From positions 1-63,354 of the forward strand of contig CAMLRZ010000004.1 in NCBI GenBank assembly GCA_946482575.1: 63,354 bases of DNA, written 5' to 3'. Made by a program: the position numbers and the translations under genes. Numbering within the stretch: the first letter of the stretch is position 1; every line of letters begins with the position of its first letter. Below the pieces are notes generated by a model. It was given only the letters and a program-made list of their open reading frames with translations. It was not told where the DNA came from and searched no databases. The DNA is from an uncultured Candidatus Saccharibacteria bacterium. GTDB lineage: Bacteria; Patescibacteria; Saccharimonadia; Saccharimonadales; UBA4665. This document shows, piece by piece, positions 53,214-60,033 of the stretch.

Positions 53214-55139
53214 CTATTGCTGTGGGGGGAAGGAACCGGGCATCATAGGAGGAGGCACGGGAGGTGCCGCCGGGCCTGGCTGCTGGTTGGCAGGTGGCTC
53301 GTATGAAACTGGTTCTTGAGGCAGTTGCAAATTGGTTAGGTCCTGTTGAATGGGCTGAGGTGATCCAAGTGGTGCAGGTGCAGGATTGTTAGCCGGTTGA
53401 GGTTGGTGCAGCCCATCGGTCATTTCCATGGCGTTAAGGTCGGCGCGAGTATCAGGCGTGTCATTGTTTGGCGCGCCGCCAAGAGCCTGCTCTACGGCGT
53501 TGCGTGCCTCGTCTACCGAAGTTGAGGCCGACGCAGGGTTTGCGGCTGGCTGAGGAGGCACAAACTCTGGCACCGGTTGGTTTTGCGCTGGCATTTGGAA
53601 CGCTGGAGCTGGGGCCGGAGCCTGATTAGCAGGTGCGGTAAATGATGGCTGTACTAAAGCTGGCATGGCTGGTTGCGGCGGGATCGAACTTGGATTGTCG
53701 TCGTCATCCAGGTGTGAACTGTTTACGTCTTTTTCGATTTCACTCAGTGTTTTAGGCGCTTCATTTTGGGGGCCAAAAGTTGGCGAATGCACCATAGGCT
53801 GGCTTAAATCTTGGGGTAAACCAGCATCTGGCAACGGGTCAGAGTGTGACGGCTGCGGCAATACTGGTGTCGCGTGCGAATCTTCCGACTTTTGAGACGG
53901 CAGCGGTTCGCGGTTCAGCAGGCCCACCGAAGGGACAGATAATGGATCGCTACTGGGTTCATCCTCTAAGTCAGGCTGACTGTTGGCTGTAAGTTGCGAA
54001 CTAAAGGTAGGGTCAGGGCCAGTTAACAGATGCGAACCCTCGTCATGTTTAATTTCGGGCAACTTTTCGATTGGTGGCAGTGCCGGTTCTGCAGACAGGT
54101 TGTCGGCCGAAGGCTTGGGGTGCTCCATTTCGATTGGTGGCAACGCTGGTTGTTGCGACTCTAACGGATGCAAGCGGCCTTGGTCGTCAATATGAATCTG
54201 GGGAGCCTCAGGCTCTGGCTCTTCTGGAGCAGGTGCGGGTTCTTCGGTAGTAATTTTTGGTTCTACATTTTCGTGTTCAATCTCTATGGTGCCGTCGTCG
54301 GGCTTGGGAGGAGCTGGCGCCTCAGCAGGCATCGGCTGACTTCCCTCTTGGCCTTCTTTTTGAGCGATTGGTGCAGTGGGCTTGGGAGGTTCTGGGGCTG
54401 GTTCTTCGAGTTTGGTAGCAACAAGCTGTTGGTTAGCACCGGCGGCCATCAGTTCGGCACTGATGCTCATGGTTTGTGGCGACGTTTTTTGGTTGCTAAA
54501 ACGGTCTGTTTCGGCAACGATACCGGTCAAGAAGGCAGTGGCAATCTGGCCGTCCATCAACTTTTTGTCGATAGCGTCAGCCAAAGATACGCCCAGTTCA
54601 GACAAGCTGCTGGCGCTGGCGTCAAGCCAATTAACGCTGCCCAGCTCCCCGCCGGGACGGACGTTGATGGTCATAACGGTGGCATCGTGCAAAATGCGAC
54701 CGTGAGCGGTGATCGCTTGGTCTAGGTCTGCCTGTTGGTGAACACCAAGGGCAAGCACCACGTCGACGTTAAAGTCGCCTTGACTAAAGTCGAGGTCTTT
54801 TTGCGTAATAGACGTGCGATACGGGGTAATAAAGATCTTTACTACTTTGTCTTCTACTTTGTAGCGTAGTTTGTCAGCTTTGGCTTTATCAAGGGCAATA
54901 ATAAAGTCGCGCAAGCTGTCGGTGTTCTTTTCGAGGGTTTTCTCGGGTTGCAAAAACTCAATAGTTGAAGGAATAACACCACTAAATACAGCGGTGGCAT
55001 GCTTGCCTAGCTTGTTGAGCGCCAATGTTAAACCAATACAAGCAGCCAGTTGGTCTACCGACGGATTGCTGCTAACCGTCACCAAAATATTATTTGCTTG
55101 TTGGAGGCGTTCGACTACTGATTGTTTTTGATTTTCCAT
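53214..55139 (-). CDS. DHH-phosphoesterase-like domain with long disordered tail
   Basis: A 641-residue protein. The first 240 residues resemble a DHH-family phosphoesterase (NILVTVSSNPSVDQLAACIG is where NILI-x-x-H-x-x-PDGDALGS would be, and FLTGIVAETDRFSN resembles the later GI-x-TDTG-x-F). The metal-binding acids and His are largely absent (SVDQL instead of DGDAL), so it may bind rather than cleave nucleotides. The remaining 400 residues are Pro/Glu/Gln-rich and disordered. It comes just before truB. Right next to it the GC-rich array begins. Confidence 0.65.
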   Translation of the reverse strand: MENQKQSVVERLQQANNILVTVSSNPSVDQLAACIGLTLALNKLGKHATAVFSGVIPSTIEFLQPEKTLEKNTDSLRDFIIALDKAKADKLRYKVEDKVVKIFITPYRTSITQKDLDFSQGDFNVDVVLALGVHQQADLDQAITAHGRILHDATVMTINVRPGGELGSVNWLDASASSLSELGVSLADAIDKKLMDGQIATAFLTGIVAETDRFSNQKTSPQTMSISAELMAAGANQQLVATKLEEPAPEPPKPTAPIAQKEGQEGSQPMPAEAPAPPKPDDGTIEIEHENVEPKITTEEPAPAPEEPEPEAPQIHIDDQGRLHPLESQQPALPPIEMEHPKPSADNLSAEPALPPIEKLPEIKHDEGSHLLTGPDPTFSSQLTANSQPDLEDEPSSDPLSVPSVGLLNREPLPSQKSEDSHATPVLPQPSHSDPLPDAGLPQDLSQPMVHSPTFGPQNEAPKTLSEIEKDVNSSHLDDDDNPSSIPPQPAMPALVQPSFTAPANQAPAPAPAFQMPAQNQPVPEFVPPQPAANPASASTSVDEARNAVEQALGGAPNNDTPDTRADLNAMEMTDGLHQPQPANNPAPAPLGSPQPIQQDLTNLQLPQEPVSYEPPANQQPGPAAPPVPPPMMPGSFPPQQ

Positions 55140-55235
55140 TTGTTTGTTTTACCCTTGCTTACCGCCAGCGTAGCACATAATCATAAGCATGTCGAGATTT
55201 TTGTTCATAAACTAGACTTTCTGGTTATTTTATTG

Positions 55236-55287
55236 TATAAATTACCGCGTTAGCCATCGCTGGTTAACCTCCTGAGAAGGAGTAGCG
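55236..55287 (+). promoter_or_regulatory. Cassette 1 promoter and 5' element
   Basis: TATAAA -10 box, then hairpin TTAGCCA-TCGC-TGGTTAA (55250-55267), then TGAGAAGGAGTAGCG (55273-55287). This variant lacks the upstream TTT but is the exact reverse complement of 15 bases at 55974-55988. CTCC-TGAGAA-GGAG can also fold locally and hide the purine stretch. Confidence 0.7.
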
Positions 55288-55299
55288 AAAGAGGTACTT

Positions 55300-55560
55300 A
55301 TGGGTACACGAAGGGTTGGACCCCGTCTGCAGACGTACATCGCCTGCATGATTGGCAGCTTCCTGTTGGGGCTGGCCATTACGCTCTGGTACACCCGCAA
55401 CCACAGCGACACCATGACGCTGCCCATCCTGGGTGGCATGGTCCTGGTGGTCCTGGGCGGCGGTATGAGCGTCCTGATCCACTCCGTCCGGGTGCGCCTG
55501 CTCCTGCTCTGCACCGCTTCGATCGGTGCTGCCGCACTGTGCATCGGCTATTTGAGCTGA
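55300..55560 (+). CDS. Array protein 1a, three-helix mini membrane protein
   Basis: An 86-residue protein, family not recognised. Predicted helices at about 12-30, 40-61 and 67-85 with a basic N-terminus and a basic loop SVRVR between helices 2 and 3, which gives N-inside, C-outside topology by the positive-inside rule. It has its own AAAGAGGT ribosome site, so the cassette's 5' element is not needed for its initiation. First gene of the array after a sharp rise in GC content. Confidence 0.7.
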   Translation: MGTRRVGPRLQTYIACMIGSFLLGLAITLWYTRNHSDTMTLPILGGMVLVVLGGGMSVLIHSVRVRLLLLCTASIGAAALCIGYLS

Positions 55561-55640
55561 CTCGCACGCAACACTCCACCCGGAGGTCGCCCTCCGCTCC
55601 GTGCGTTCTGCGCGGTCTCCCTGATGACAGAAAGGCAACT

Positions 55641-55913
55641 GTGGGCAATCTACGTACTGCCTCACGCATCGGTAGCGCCTTGGGATTGGCCGCACTTGGC
55701 CTGCTCCTGGGACTCCTGACTGGCGCCATGGCACATAAGGCTCACTCTGAGCCGCATGCTGTCAGCGGCATGATGCTGGGCGGCGGACTTTCCGCCATCC
55801 TGTGCGGCATGGGCGCCATGGCAACTCGCGACGCGGCTCGTCTGGTGCTGATCGCACTCACGACGTTCTGCCTGGGGCTGACGATTCAAGGCTTCCGCCT
55901 CATCTTGACCTGA
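55641..55913 (+). CDS. Array protein 1b, three-helix mini membrane protein
   Basis: About 90 residues from a GTG start preceded by AGAAAGG. Helices at about 10-31, 41-60 and 66-86; helices are Gly/Ala/Leu-rich with small-residue faces suited to packing. The 80-base spacer before it contains GGAGG-TCGC-CCTCC and a partial copy of the 3' stem motif of other cassettes, which suggests that cassette 1 was made by joining two units. Function unknown. Confidence 0.65.
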   Translation: MGNLRTASRIGSALGLAALGLLLGLLTGAMAHKAHSEPHAVSGMMLGGGLSAILCGMGAMATRDAARLVLIALTTFCLGLTIQGFRLILT

Positions 55914-55929
55914 CACACGCTCGCTGATG

Positions 55930-55988
55930 GAACGGCTGCACCTGGACACACGTTCTGTGTGCAGCCGTTCCCCCGCTACTCCTTCTCA
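55930..55988 (+). other. Cassette 1 3' RNA module
   Basis: GAACGGCTGCAC pairs with GTGCAGCCGTTC (12 base pairs) around an inner CACAC/GTGTG. It is followed by CGCTACTCCTTCTCA, the exact complement of this cassette's 5' element. Confidence 0.72.
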
Positions 55989-56004
55989 CCCCCCTTCGTA
56001 TTCC

Positions 56005-56033
56005 AAGCTACACAACAAATGTGTAGCTTTTTT
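56005..56033 (+). terminator. Cassette 1 terminator
   Basis: AAGCTACACA-ACAAA-TGTGTAGCTT and a T-run, 13 bases before the next -10 box. Confidence 0.9.
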
Positions 56034-56046
56034 AGTAAAGTTGTTG

Positions 56047-56096
56047 TATAACCTACATGTTAGCCGATCTTCGGTTGATAGCTCTTTGAGAAGGAG
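56047..56096 (+). promoter_or_regulatory. Cassette 2 promoter and 5' element
   Basis: TATAAC box, hairpin AGCCGA-TCT-TCGGTT (56062-56076), then CTTTGAGAAGGAG (56084-56096) inside a local GCTC/GAGC stem. Same leader type as cassette 5. Confidence 0.75.
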
Positions 56097-56117
56097 CTTT
56101 AGAATTAGGGAGGTGAC

Positions 56118-56390
56118 ATGAGTCACGCTTCTGGAAAACAGCCCTCGGGCGATGGACGCTGGATGTTCTTCCTGGCCTTCATAGGCGGAGTGGGCGGCGG
56201 AGCGGTCGGCGACATATGGATCAGGCGCAATGAAGACCTGATCATGTGGGCCATTCTGGGCGGTCTGGCACTGTCGGTGCTGGGGCTCGGCTACGCGATC
56301 GTCATCAGGAACCCCTTCAGGTATCTGTTGGTGGTACTTGGTGGCTTTGGGTCCGGCCTGATAGTCCGCGGCTATCTGGGCATGATGTAG
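56118..56390 (+). CDS. Array protein 2a, three-helix mini membrane protein
   Basis: A 90-residue protein with a polar N-terminus and helices at about 15-33, 42-62 and 67-86; the RNPFR loop before helix 3 again predicts an inside position. Initiation is served by GGGAGGTGAC immediately before ATG, not by the conserved 5' element 22 bases upstream. First of six genes in the longest cassette. Family unknown. Confidence 0.7.
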   Translation: MSHASGKQPSGDGRWMFFLAFIGGVGGGAVGDIWIRRNEDLIMWAILGGLALSVLGLGYAIVIRNPFRYLLVVLGGFGSGLIVRGYLGMM

Positions 56391-56394
56391 CAGC

Positions 56395-56640
56395 GTGTAC
56401 TACCTTCGTCTGCTGTTGCGCTGTGTGCTCGGTTTCGCTGGCGCAGGTGTGGCTGGGGCATTGCTGGTTTTGTACGGCGTGCCTTATGCCGTTCCGGTCG
56501 CAATCGGCGGCACGCTGCTGGTAGCTGTCCTGTTCGCCTACAACGCGTTCGAGGAAGTCCGCGGCCGACACCGAGCATTCGTGTTCGAGGCGATGTTTGT
56601 TGGCCTGATCATAGGTCCGATCGTCGTCGTCCTGCGTTAA
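56395..56640 (+). CDS. Array protein 2b, three-helix mini membrane protein
   Basis: An 81-residue frame from GTG only 4 bases after the preceding stop, with no clear Shine-Dalgarno sequence, so translation would rely on coupling. Helices at about 5-27, 31-50 and 60-80 with the very basic inner loop EEVRGRHR. The hairpin GTCACC-CTAA-GGTGAC directly follows the stop codon. Family unknown; not a close paralog of the next four genes. Confidence 0.62.
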   Translation: MYYLRLLLRCVLGFAGAGVAGALLVLYGVPYAVPVAIGGTLLVAVLFAYNAFEEVRGRHRAFVFEAMFVGLIIGPIVVVLR

Positions 56641-56682
56641 CGTCACCCTAAGGTGACACCGCCTTCTGAGAGGAAGACACGT

Positions 56683-56970
56683 ATGGCACTGAGCATGGGC
56701 ATGAAGATCGCCAGAATCCTGGCGATCGCGGCCGTCATCGGCAGCATCATCGGCATGGTTGCCCGGCTGAGCATCGTTGGGGACCGCCCCACCGAACAGA
56801 TCATGTCGTCGGGGCTGGGCTGGACCGCTATTGCCTGCATCATCGTGGGCGCGTGGGGGCTCGGATCCGGCTTCTACAACTACAAGACAAAGGGAGTGGC
56901 GATCAAGCTGCTTCTGAGTACCTTGTTGCTGAGCGGCGGCCTCATGTGGGTCTTGCCGTTACCGCACTGA
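56683..56970 (+). CDS. Array protein 2c, paralog family A
   Basis: A 95-residue three-helix protein starting at MALSMG after GAGAGGAAG. It is the first of four tandem paralogs sharing (I/V)(I/L)G-x-x-x-RL near residue 25, a short polar P/T-x-(S/E)-(E)-(I/L) segment and a C-terminal W-V-(I/L)-P-L-P. Inner loop NYKTKG is basic. The shared pattern shows duplication inside the cassette. Function unknown. Confidence 0.7.
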   Translation: MALSMGMKIARILAIAAVIGSIIGMVARLSIVGDRPTEQIMSSGLGWTAIACIIVGAWGLGSGFYNYKTKGVAIKLLLSTLLLSGGLMWVLPLPH

Positions 56971-57046
56971 TCCACCTGTTCCACGGGGCGGCCGCTCCAG
57001 CTGCACTCGCAGGCGGCGGCCGCCCTCTCCCCGAAAGGTACAGCGT

Positions 57047-57322
57047 ATGACCAAGGACGAAAACCTCACCTTGGCGCTGATCAAGCACCATCTGATCGCG
57101 ATCATCATCGGTGCCATCATCGGTTTTGGCACGCGACTGAGCCTGGGTGCACACCGCACCAACGAGCAGATTCTGCAGTCGCACTTTGGACTGGCGGCCT
57201 TTTTGGGCGTCGGGCTGGGTATAACAGGACTGCTCTCGGGCTGGCAGCGTATCCGACCGATCAGGTACTACCTGGGCCTTACGCTGCTGGTAGCCAGCAT
57301 CGTGTGGGTCATCCCGCTGTAA
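57047..57322 (+). CDS. Array protein 2d, paralog family A
   Basis: A 91-residue member of the tandem family: IIGFGTRLSLG and the ending IVWVIPL align with its neighbours. Inner loop QRIRPIR is strongly basic, N-terminus MTKDENL is more acidic than the others. ATG follows GAAAGG. Predicted N-inside, C-outside. Confidence 0.7.
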   Translation: MTKDENLTLALIKHHLIAIIIGAIIGFGTRLSLGAHRTNEQILQSHFGLAAFLGVGLGITGLLSGWQRIRPIRYYLGLTLLVASIVWVIPL

Positions 57323-57343
57323 CACCTCACAGAAAGAGTCAAC

Positions 57344-57619
57344 ATGGACAAGCGCAGTAGGGTGTTTCTTCTGAAGACGGAGCTGATCGCCGCAATATGT
57401 GGCATGGTGCTGGGTCTTGGCAGCCGGCTGGTGTTGGTGGGAGCCACGCCGAACTCCGAGATCCTGCCGTCATGGCTGGGGCTCGTGGCGTTCTGCGTCA
57501 TCGCCTACGGCTTGTCTGGCCTCCTGTACGGCCTGCAGCACAGGCTATGGGCGATGGTTGTGCCTCACCTCGCGATTCTGGTGGGCGGACTCATGTGGGT
57601 CATCCCGCTTCCGATCTGA
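57344..57619 (+). CDS. Array protein 2e, paralog family A
   Basis: A 91-residue member: VLGLGSRLVLVG and GGLMWVIPLPI align with 2c and 2f. It starts 21 bases after 2d behind AGAAAGAG. Three helices, basic N-terminus MDKRSR. Copy-specific differences lie mainly in the loop after helix 1, between residues 30 and 45, which faces outside in the predicted topology. Confidence 0.7.
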   Translation: MDKRSRVFLLKTELIAAICGMVLGLGSRLVLVGATPNSEILPSWLGLVAFCVIAYGLSGLLYGLQHRLWAMVVPHLAILVGGLMWVIPLPI

Positions 57620-57639
57620 CAGCATCAAGAAAGGGCAAC

Positions 57640-57927
57640 ATGTCTGAACGCGTTCCTGGCCGACTCCTCAAGGTCTGCACCATGTCGATACTGACTGGTG
57701 CGGTCATCGGACTTGGCCTACGGCTACTGCTGGTGGGCAACCGCCCTGCCGCAGAGCTCGCAAGTTCCACACCGATCAGTTTCATGGTTTTCGCCACTCT
57801 GGGCGGGGCTGCGGTGCTCGTGTGTGAGGCGTGGTATCGACCCAGTCGCCGGCGAGGCATCAAGTTCGGCCTGGGACTCGCCATGATTGGCGCAGCCGCA
57901 GTGTGGTTCGTTCCCTTCCCGGCCTGA
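57640..57927 (+). CDS. Array protein 2f, paralog family A
   Basis: A 95-residue member: VIGLGLRLLLVGNRP and AVWFVPFPA match the family start and end motifs. Inner loop RPSRRRG is the most basic of the set. It follows AAGAAAGGG. Last gene of cassette 2, ahead of the 3' RNA module. Confidence 0.7.
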   Translation: MSERVPGRLLKVCTMSILTGAVIGLGLRLLLVGNRPAAELASSTPISFMVFATLGGAAVLVCEAWYRPSRRRGIKFGLGLAMIGAAAVWFVPFPA

Positions 57928-57947
57928 TCGGCACCCGTGCAACATGT

Positions 57948-58020
57948 GGTGGCTGCGCTCCGCTCCGTGCGTTCTCGCGCAGCCACCCACCGCATCTCCC
58001 CGTCTTACTCCTTCTCAAAG
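57948..58020 (+). other. Cassette 2 3' RNA module
   Basis: GGTGGCTGCGC pairs with GCGCAGCCACC (11 base pairs); inner loop CGTGCGTTCTCGC. Then CTCCTTCTCAAAG (58008-58020), complementary over 13 bases to the cassette's 5' element, and the conserved CACCACCC-TAAAAATGTAT linker. Confidence 0.75.
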
Positions 58021-58042
58021 CACCACCCTAAAAATGTATGTC

Positions 58043-58071
58043 AGCACTCTTTTATGGAGTGTTGTTTTTTT
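58043..58071 (+). terminator. Cassette 2 terminator
   Basis: AGCACTC-TTTTATG-GAGTGTT with a seven-T run. Confidence 0.88.
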
Positions 58072-58084
58072 GTGATTTTTATTG

Positions 58085-58137
58085 TATAGTTGGCGCATCA
58101 ACCGAGAGTCGGTTCGATAGATCTTTGAGAAGGAGGT
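58085..58137 (+). promoter_or_regulatory. Cassette 3 promoter and 5' element
   Basis: TATAGT box, hairpin AACCGA-GAG-TCGGTT (58100-58114), then CTTTGAGAAGGAGGT. The stretch from the T-run to the end of GGAGGT is identical to cassette 7 over nearly 60 bases. Confidence 0.78.
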
Positions 58138-58185
58138 TTGGGCAAGACGTTCGTTCCTGCAACACTCGTAGTAAAGGAGAGGCAT

Positions 58186-58455
58186 ATGCCTCGGAAGTCT
58201 GACAGCGCTCCGCTGTGGTGGTACCCGGCCAACATACTGATCGGTCTGGTTGCCGGGTACTTCTGGTCGATGCAGCACATCGCCAACAACGACGGCGTGC
58301 GGGACGCATCCCACACTGGCACGGCAGCACTCGCCATCCTCGGCGGGATCGTGATGGCCGTGATCACCACCAAGGCCCGCAAGCCTTCGCTCACGGCGCT
58401 CTGCGTGGGTATCATCGCCTTCGGCGTTGGTGCCGTACTGCAGACGGTGCTGTAG
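58186..58455 (+). CDS. Array protein 3a, three-helix mini membrane protein
   Basis: An 89-residue protein starting at MPRKSD behind AAAGGAG; an in-frame TTG just after the 5' element would be too close to GGAGG. Helices at about 13-29, 45-62 and 68-88; a longer outer loop QHIANNDGVRDASHT than most; basic inner loop TKARK. No family recognised. Confidence 0.68.
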   Translation: MPRKSDSAPLWWYPANILIGLVAGYFWSMQHIANNDGVRDASHTGTAALAILGGIVMAVITTKARKPSLTALCVGIIAFGVGAVLQTVL

Positions 58456-58496
58456 AGTTGATCGTGCAGCACTGACCCCTGTCTGAGAGGAAGTAC

Positions 58497-58739
58497 GTGA
58501 AGAATAGCTTACTCGACAAGCTCGCCGCGTTCTGCGGTGGCGCCGTCCTGGGCTACCTCTTTGCCGTCCTGACCAAGGGCGACCAGCAGATCGGCGACAG
58601 CACCAAGTTCTCGGTGGCCGTCATTGGCGCGTACCTGGGCACGGCAGCATTTGCCGCGGTCTACGCCGTATGGAAGCCGATCTCAGCCCTCTGGATCTTC
58701 TGGTTCATGGCAGCGGTCGCCATCGTGTGGAGCATGTAA
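58497..58739 (+). CDS. Array protein 3b, three-helix mini membrane protein
   Basis: An 80-residue protein from GTG, preceded by GAGAGGAAG. Helices at about 9-26, 37-57 and 62-79; the third helix is Trp/Phe-rich (WIFWFMAAVAIVWSM). N-terminus MKNSLLDK is basic. Function unknown. Confidence 0.67.
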   Translation: MKNSLLDKLAAFCGGAVLGYLFAVLTKGDQQIGDSTKFSVAVIGAYLGTAAFAAVYAVWKPISALWIFWFMAAVAIVWSM

Positions 58740-58777
58740 GAGGCAACATTCTGTAGGACCGCACCTGGGAGGTAGCT

Positions 58778-59059
58778 ACGAAACGCCCTGGAACAAAAAT
58801 CAGCGCGCGTGAAGCCGTGGTCTTGTTGGCCCTGGGAATCTTTTTGGGATTGCTCCTGGGATACCCCATCGAGGCTCATCGGCATCCACTGCCCTGGGTT
58901 GGTGCTTTTCCACTCGCAACTGTGTGGATCTGCTTCTGCGCCTTGGGCGGCAAACTGATGGGTGGCCTTGGCGGCCGCGCGACCATTCTGGGAGCCGGTT
59001 TGGCCGAAGGCCTACTCCTTGTAGTCATGATCTTCCCCATCAACGGAGGCTCATCCTGA
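58778..59059 (+). CDS. Array protein 3c, probable ACG start
   Basis: A 93-residue three-helix protein if initiated at ACG, which lies 4 bases after GGGAGGT. The frame gives a polar basic N-terminus (TKRPGTKISAREA) before helix 1, like the other array proteins. The first standard start, GTG at 58817, has no ribosome site and would begin inside helix 1. Helices at about 13-29, 38-60 and 68-88. If ACG is used, this is a rare start codon and output may be low. Confidence 0.58.
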   Translation, partial: TKRPGTKISAREAVVLLALGIFLGLLLGYPIEAHRHPLPWVGAFPLATVWICFCALGGKLMGGLGGRATILGAGLAEGLLLVVMIFPINGGSS

Positions 59060-59319
59060 GTAGCAAAAAAGAAGCCAAGGATAACGGCTCCAACTTGGGC
59101 ATCTTGCTCTGGTTCATAGGAGCCACCTTGGGAATGATTCTGGGAGCAGCCTTCCACATCCCCACCCCCAGTACCGGCCGTTCGGTTGGATTGGGCGTTG
59201 TGGCAGCCCTAGCGGTCTGGATAGCAGAGGCATTCGGCTGGGCCGGACGCATCGCTCAACTCATCCTGGGCTGTGCCGCTGGGGTTCTGGCCGCCGGCAT
59301 CATGGCCAATGCTCAGTAA
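59056..59319 (+). CDS. Array protein 3d, probable CTG start
   Basis: An 87-residue three-helix protein. No ATG, GTG or TTG is suitably placed, but CTG overlaps the previous stop as CTGA, 6 bases after GGAGG, the geometry of a coupled ATGA junction. The resulting N-terminus LSSKKEAKD is basic and polar as expected. Helices at about 14-34, 42-62 and 66-85. A second unusual start in the same cassette. Confidence 0.57.
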   Translation: MSSKKEAKDNGSNLGILLWFIGATLGMILGAAFHIPTPSTGRSVGLGVVAALAVWIAEAFGWAGRIAQLILGCAAGVLAAGIMANAQ

Positions 59320-59334
59320 CGTTCCCGTCGAAGA

Positions 59335-59401
59335 GAGGTGGTGGCTGCCACAATGCACAATCTGTGCGCAGCCACCCCTCACCCGCTACTCCTTCTCAAA
59401 G
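59335..59401 (+). other. Cassette 3 3' RNA module
   Basis: GGTGGCTGC pairs with GCAGCCACC, extended by GAGG/CCTC; inner hairpin GCACA-ATC-TGTGC. Then CTCCTTCTCAAAG (59389-59401) and linker CACAACCCTAAAAATGTAT. Confidence 0.75.
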
Positions 59402-59424
59402 CACAACCCTAAAAATGTATTCAG

Positions 59425-59449
59425 CCACACTGCGAAGTGTGGATTTTTT
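59425..59449 (+). terminator. Cassette 3 terminator
   Basis: CCACACT-GCGA-AGTGTGG plus T-run, 13 bases before the next -10 box. Confidence 0.9.
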
Positions 59450-59462
59450 GTTGTATTTATTA

Positions 59463-59518
59463 TATAATCATCTGGTTCTGTCGAGAGTCGATGTGAACAA
59501 GATCTTTGAGAAGGAGGT
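59463..59518 (+). promoter_or_regulatory. Cassette 4 promoter and 5' element
   Basis: TATAAT box, hairpin with arms GTTC/GAAC and TCGA-GAG-TCGA, then CTTTGAGAAGGAGGT (59504-59518), here also the ribosome site of the gene. Leader shared with cassette 6. Confidence 0.77.
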
Positions 59519-59521
59519 CTA

Positions 59522-59800
59522 ATGCCTGAACCGCAACTCGATCGCTGGCACTTTGACCTGATGTACGGACTGGGTGGCGCTATCGTGGCAGCCGTTCTGG
59601 CGCTGGTGTTTCCTACGCCGCTCATAGACCCGTTGCGCCAGCTTGCAGCAAGCGCCTATCTGGCGATCGCCGTCGGCTGTGTACTGGTCTGGGCCGCTGG
59701 CCACATGCAGGGCTTTCCGCTGCGCCGTCCGGTGCAGTTCCTGGCGGGCTTTGGCCTGACAATGTCCCTGGTAGGCGGCTTCATTACATCCATGCCGTAG
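59522..59800 (+). CDS. Array protein 4, three-helix mini membrane protein
   Basis: A 92-residue protein, the only gene of its cassette. It starts 3 bases after AAGGAGGT, so the conserved 5' element itself serves as ribosome site and pairing with the 3' element would block translation. Helices at about 13-31, 40-58 and 70-90; inner loop PLRRPVQ; N-terminus more acidic than usual (MPEPQLDR). Family unknown. Confidence 0.7.
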   Translation: MPEPQLDRWHFDLMYGLGGAIVAAVLALVFPTPLIDPLRQLAASAYLAIAVGCVLVWAAGHMQGFPLRRPVQFLAGFGLTMSLVGGFITSMP

Positions 59801-59856
59801 CACCACCGCTGGAGACTCACTTCATCGCCACTCAGCAAGTAACCGCACTCTGCAGG

Positions 59857-59927
59857 ATGACGGCTGCGCCCCACATCGCGTGTTCTCGCGCAGCCGTCAT
59901 TCGCACTCGCCCACCTCCTTCTCAAAG
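59857..59927 (+). other. Cassette 4 3' RNA module
   Basis: ATGACGGCTGCGC pairs with GCGCAGCCGTCAT (13 base pairs), inner CGCG/CGCG. Then ACCTCCTTCTCAAAG (59913-59927), the exact complement of 15 bases of this cassette's 5' element including the cassette-specific GT. Confidence 0.78.
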
Positions 59928-59941
59928 CACAACCCCGCATG

Positions 59942-59964
59942 ATCCACCGCCGTGTGGATTTTTT
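59942..59964 (+). terminator. Cassette 4 terminator
   Basis: ATCCAC-CGCCGT-GTGGAT followed by TTTTT. Confidence 0.85.
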
Positions 59965-59977
59965 GTTGGTTTCATTG

Positions 59978-60028
59978 TATAATTTGCCACGTTAACCGAC
60001 CTTCGGTTGATAGCTCTTTGAGAAGGAG
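59978..60028 (+). promoter_or_regulatory. Cassette 5 promoter and 5' element
   Basis: TATAAT box, hairpin AACCGA-CCT-TCGGTT, CTTTGAGAAGGAG (60016-60028) in a GCTC/GAGC stem; nearly the same as cassette 2. Confidence 0.77.
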
Positions 60029-60033
60029 CGAGT

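Noticed and set aside
55930..55970. 3' stems as ordinary terminators
   Set aside because: No T-run follows the GGCTGC/GCAGCC stems, and a separate hairpin plus T-run terminator is present further on in every cassette.
58138..58186. TTG start for array protein 3a immediately after the 5' element
   Set aside because: Only about one base separates GGAGGT from TTG; an ATG with AAAGGAG at proper spacing lies 48 bases later in the same frame.
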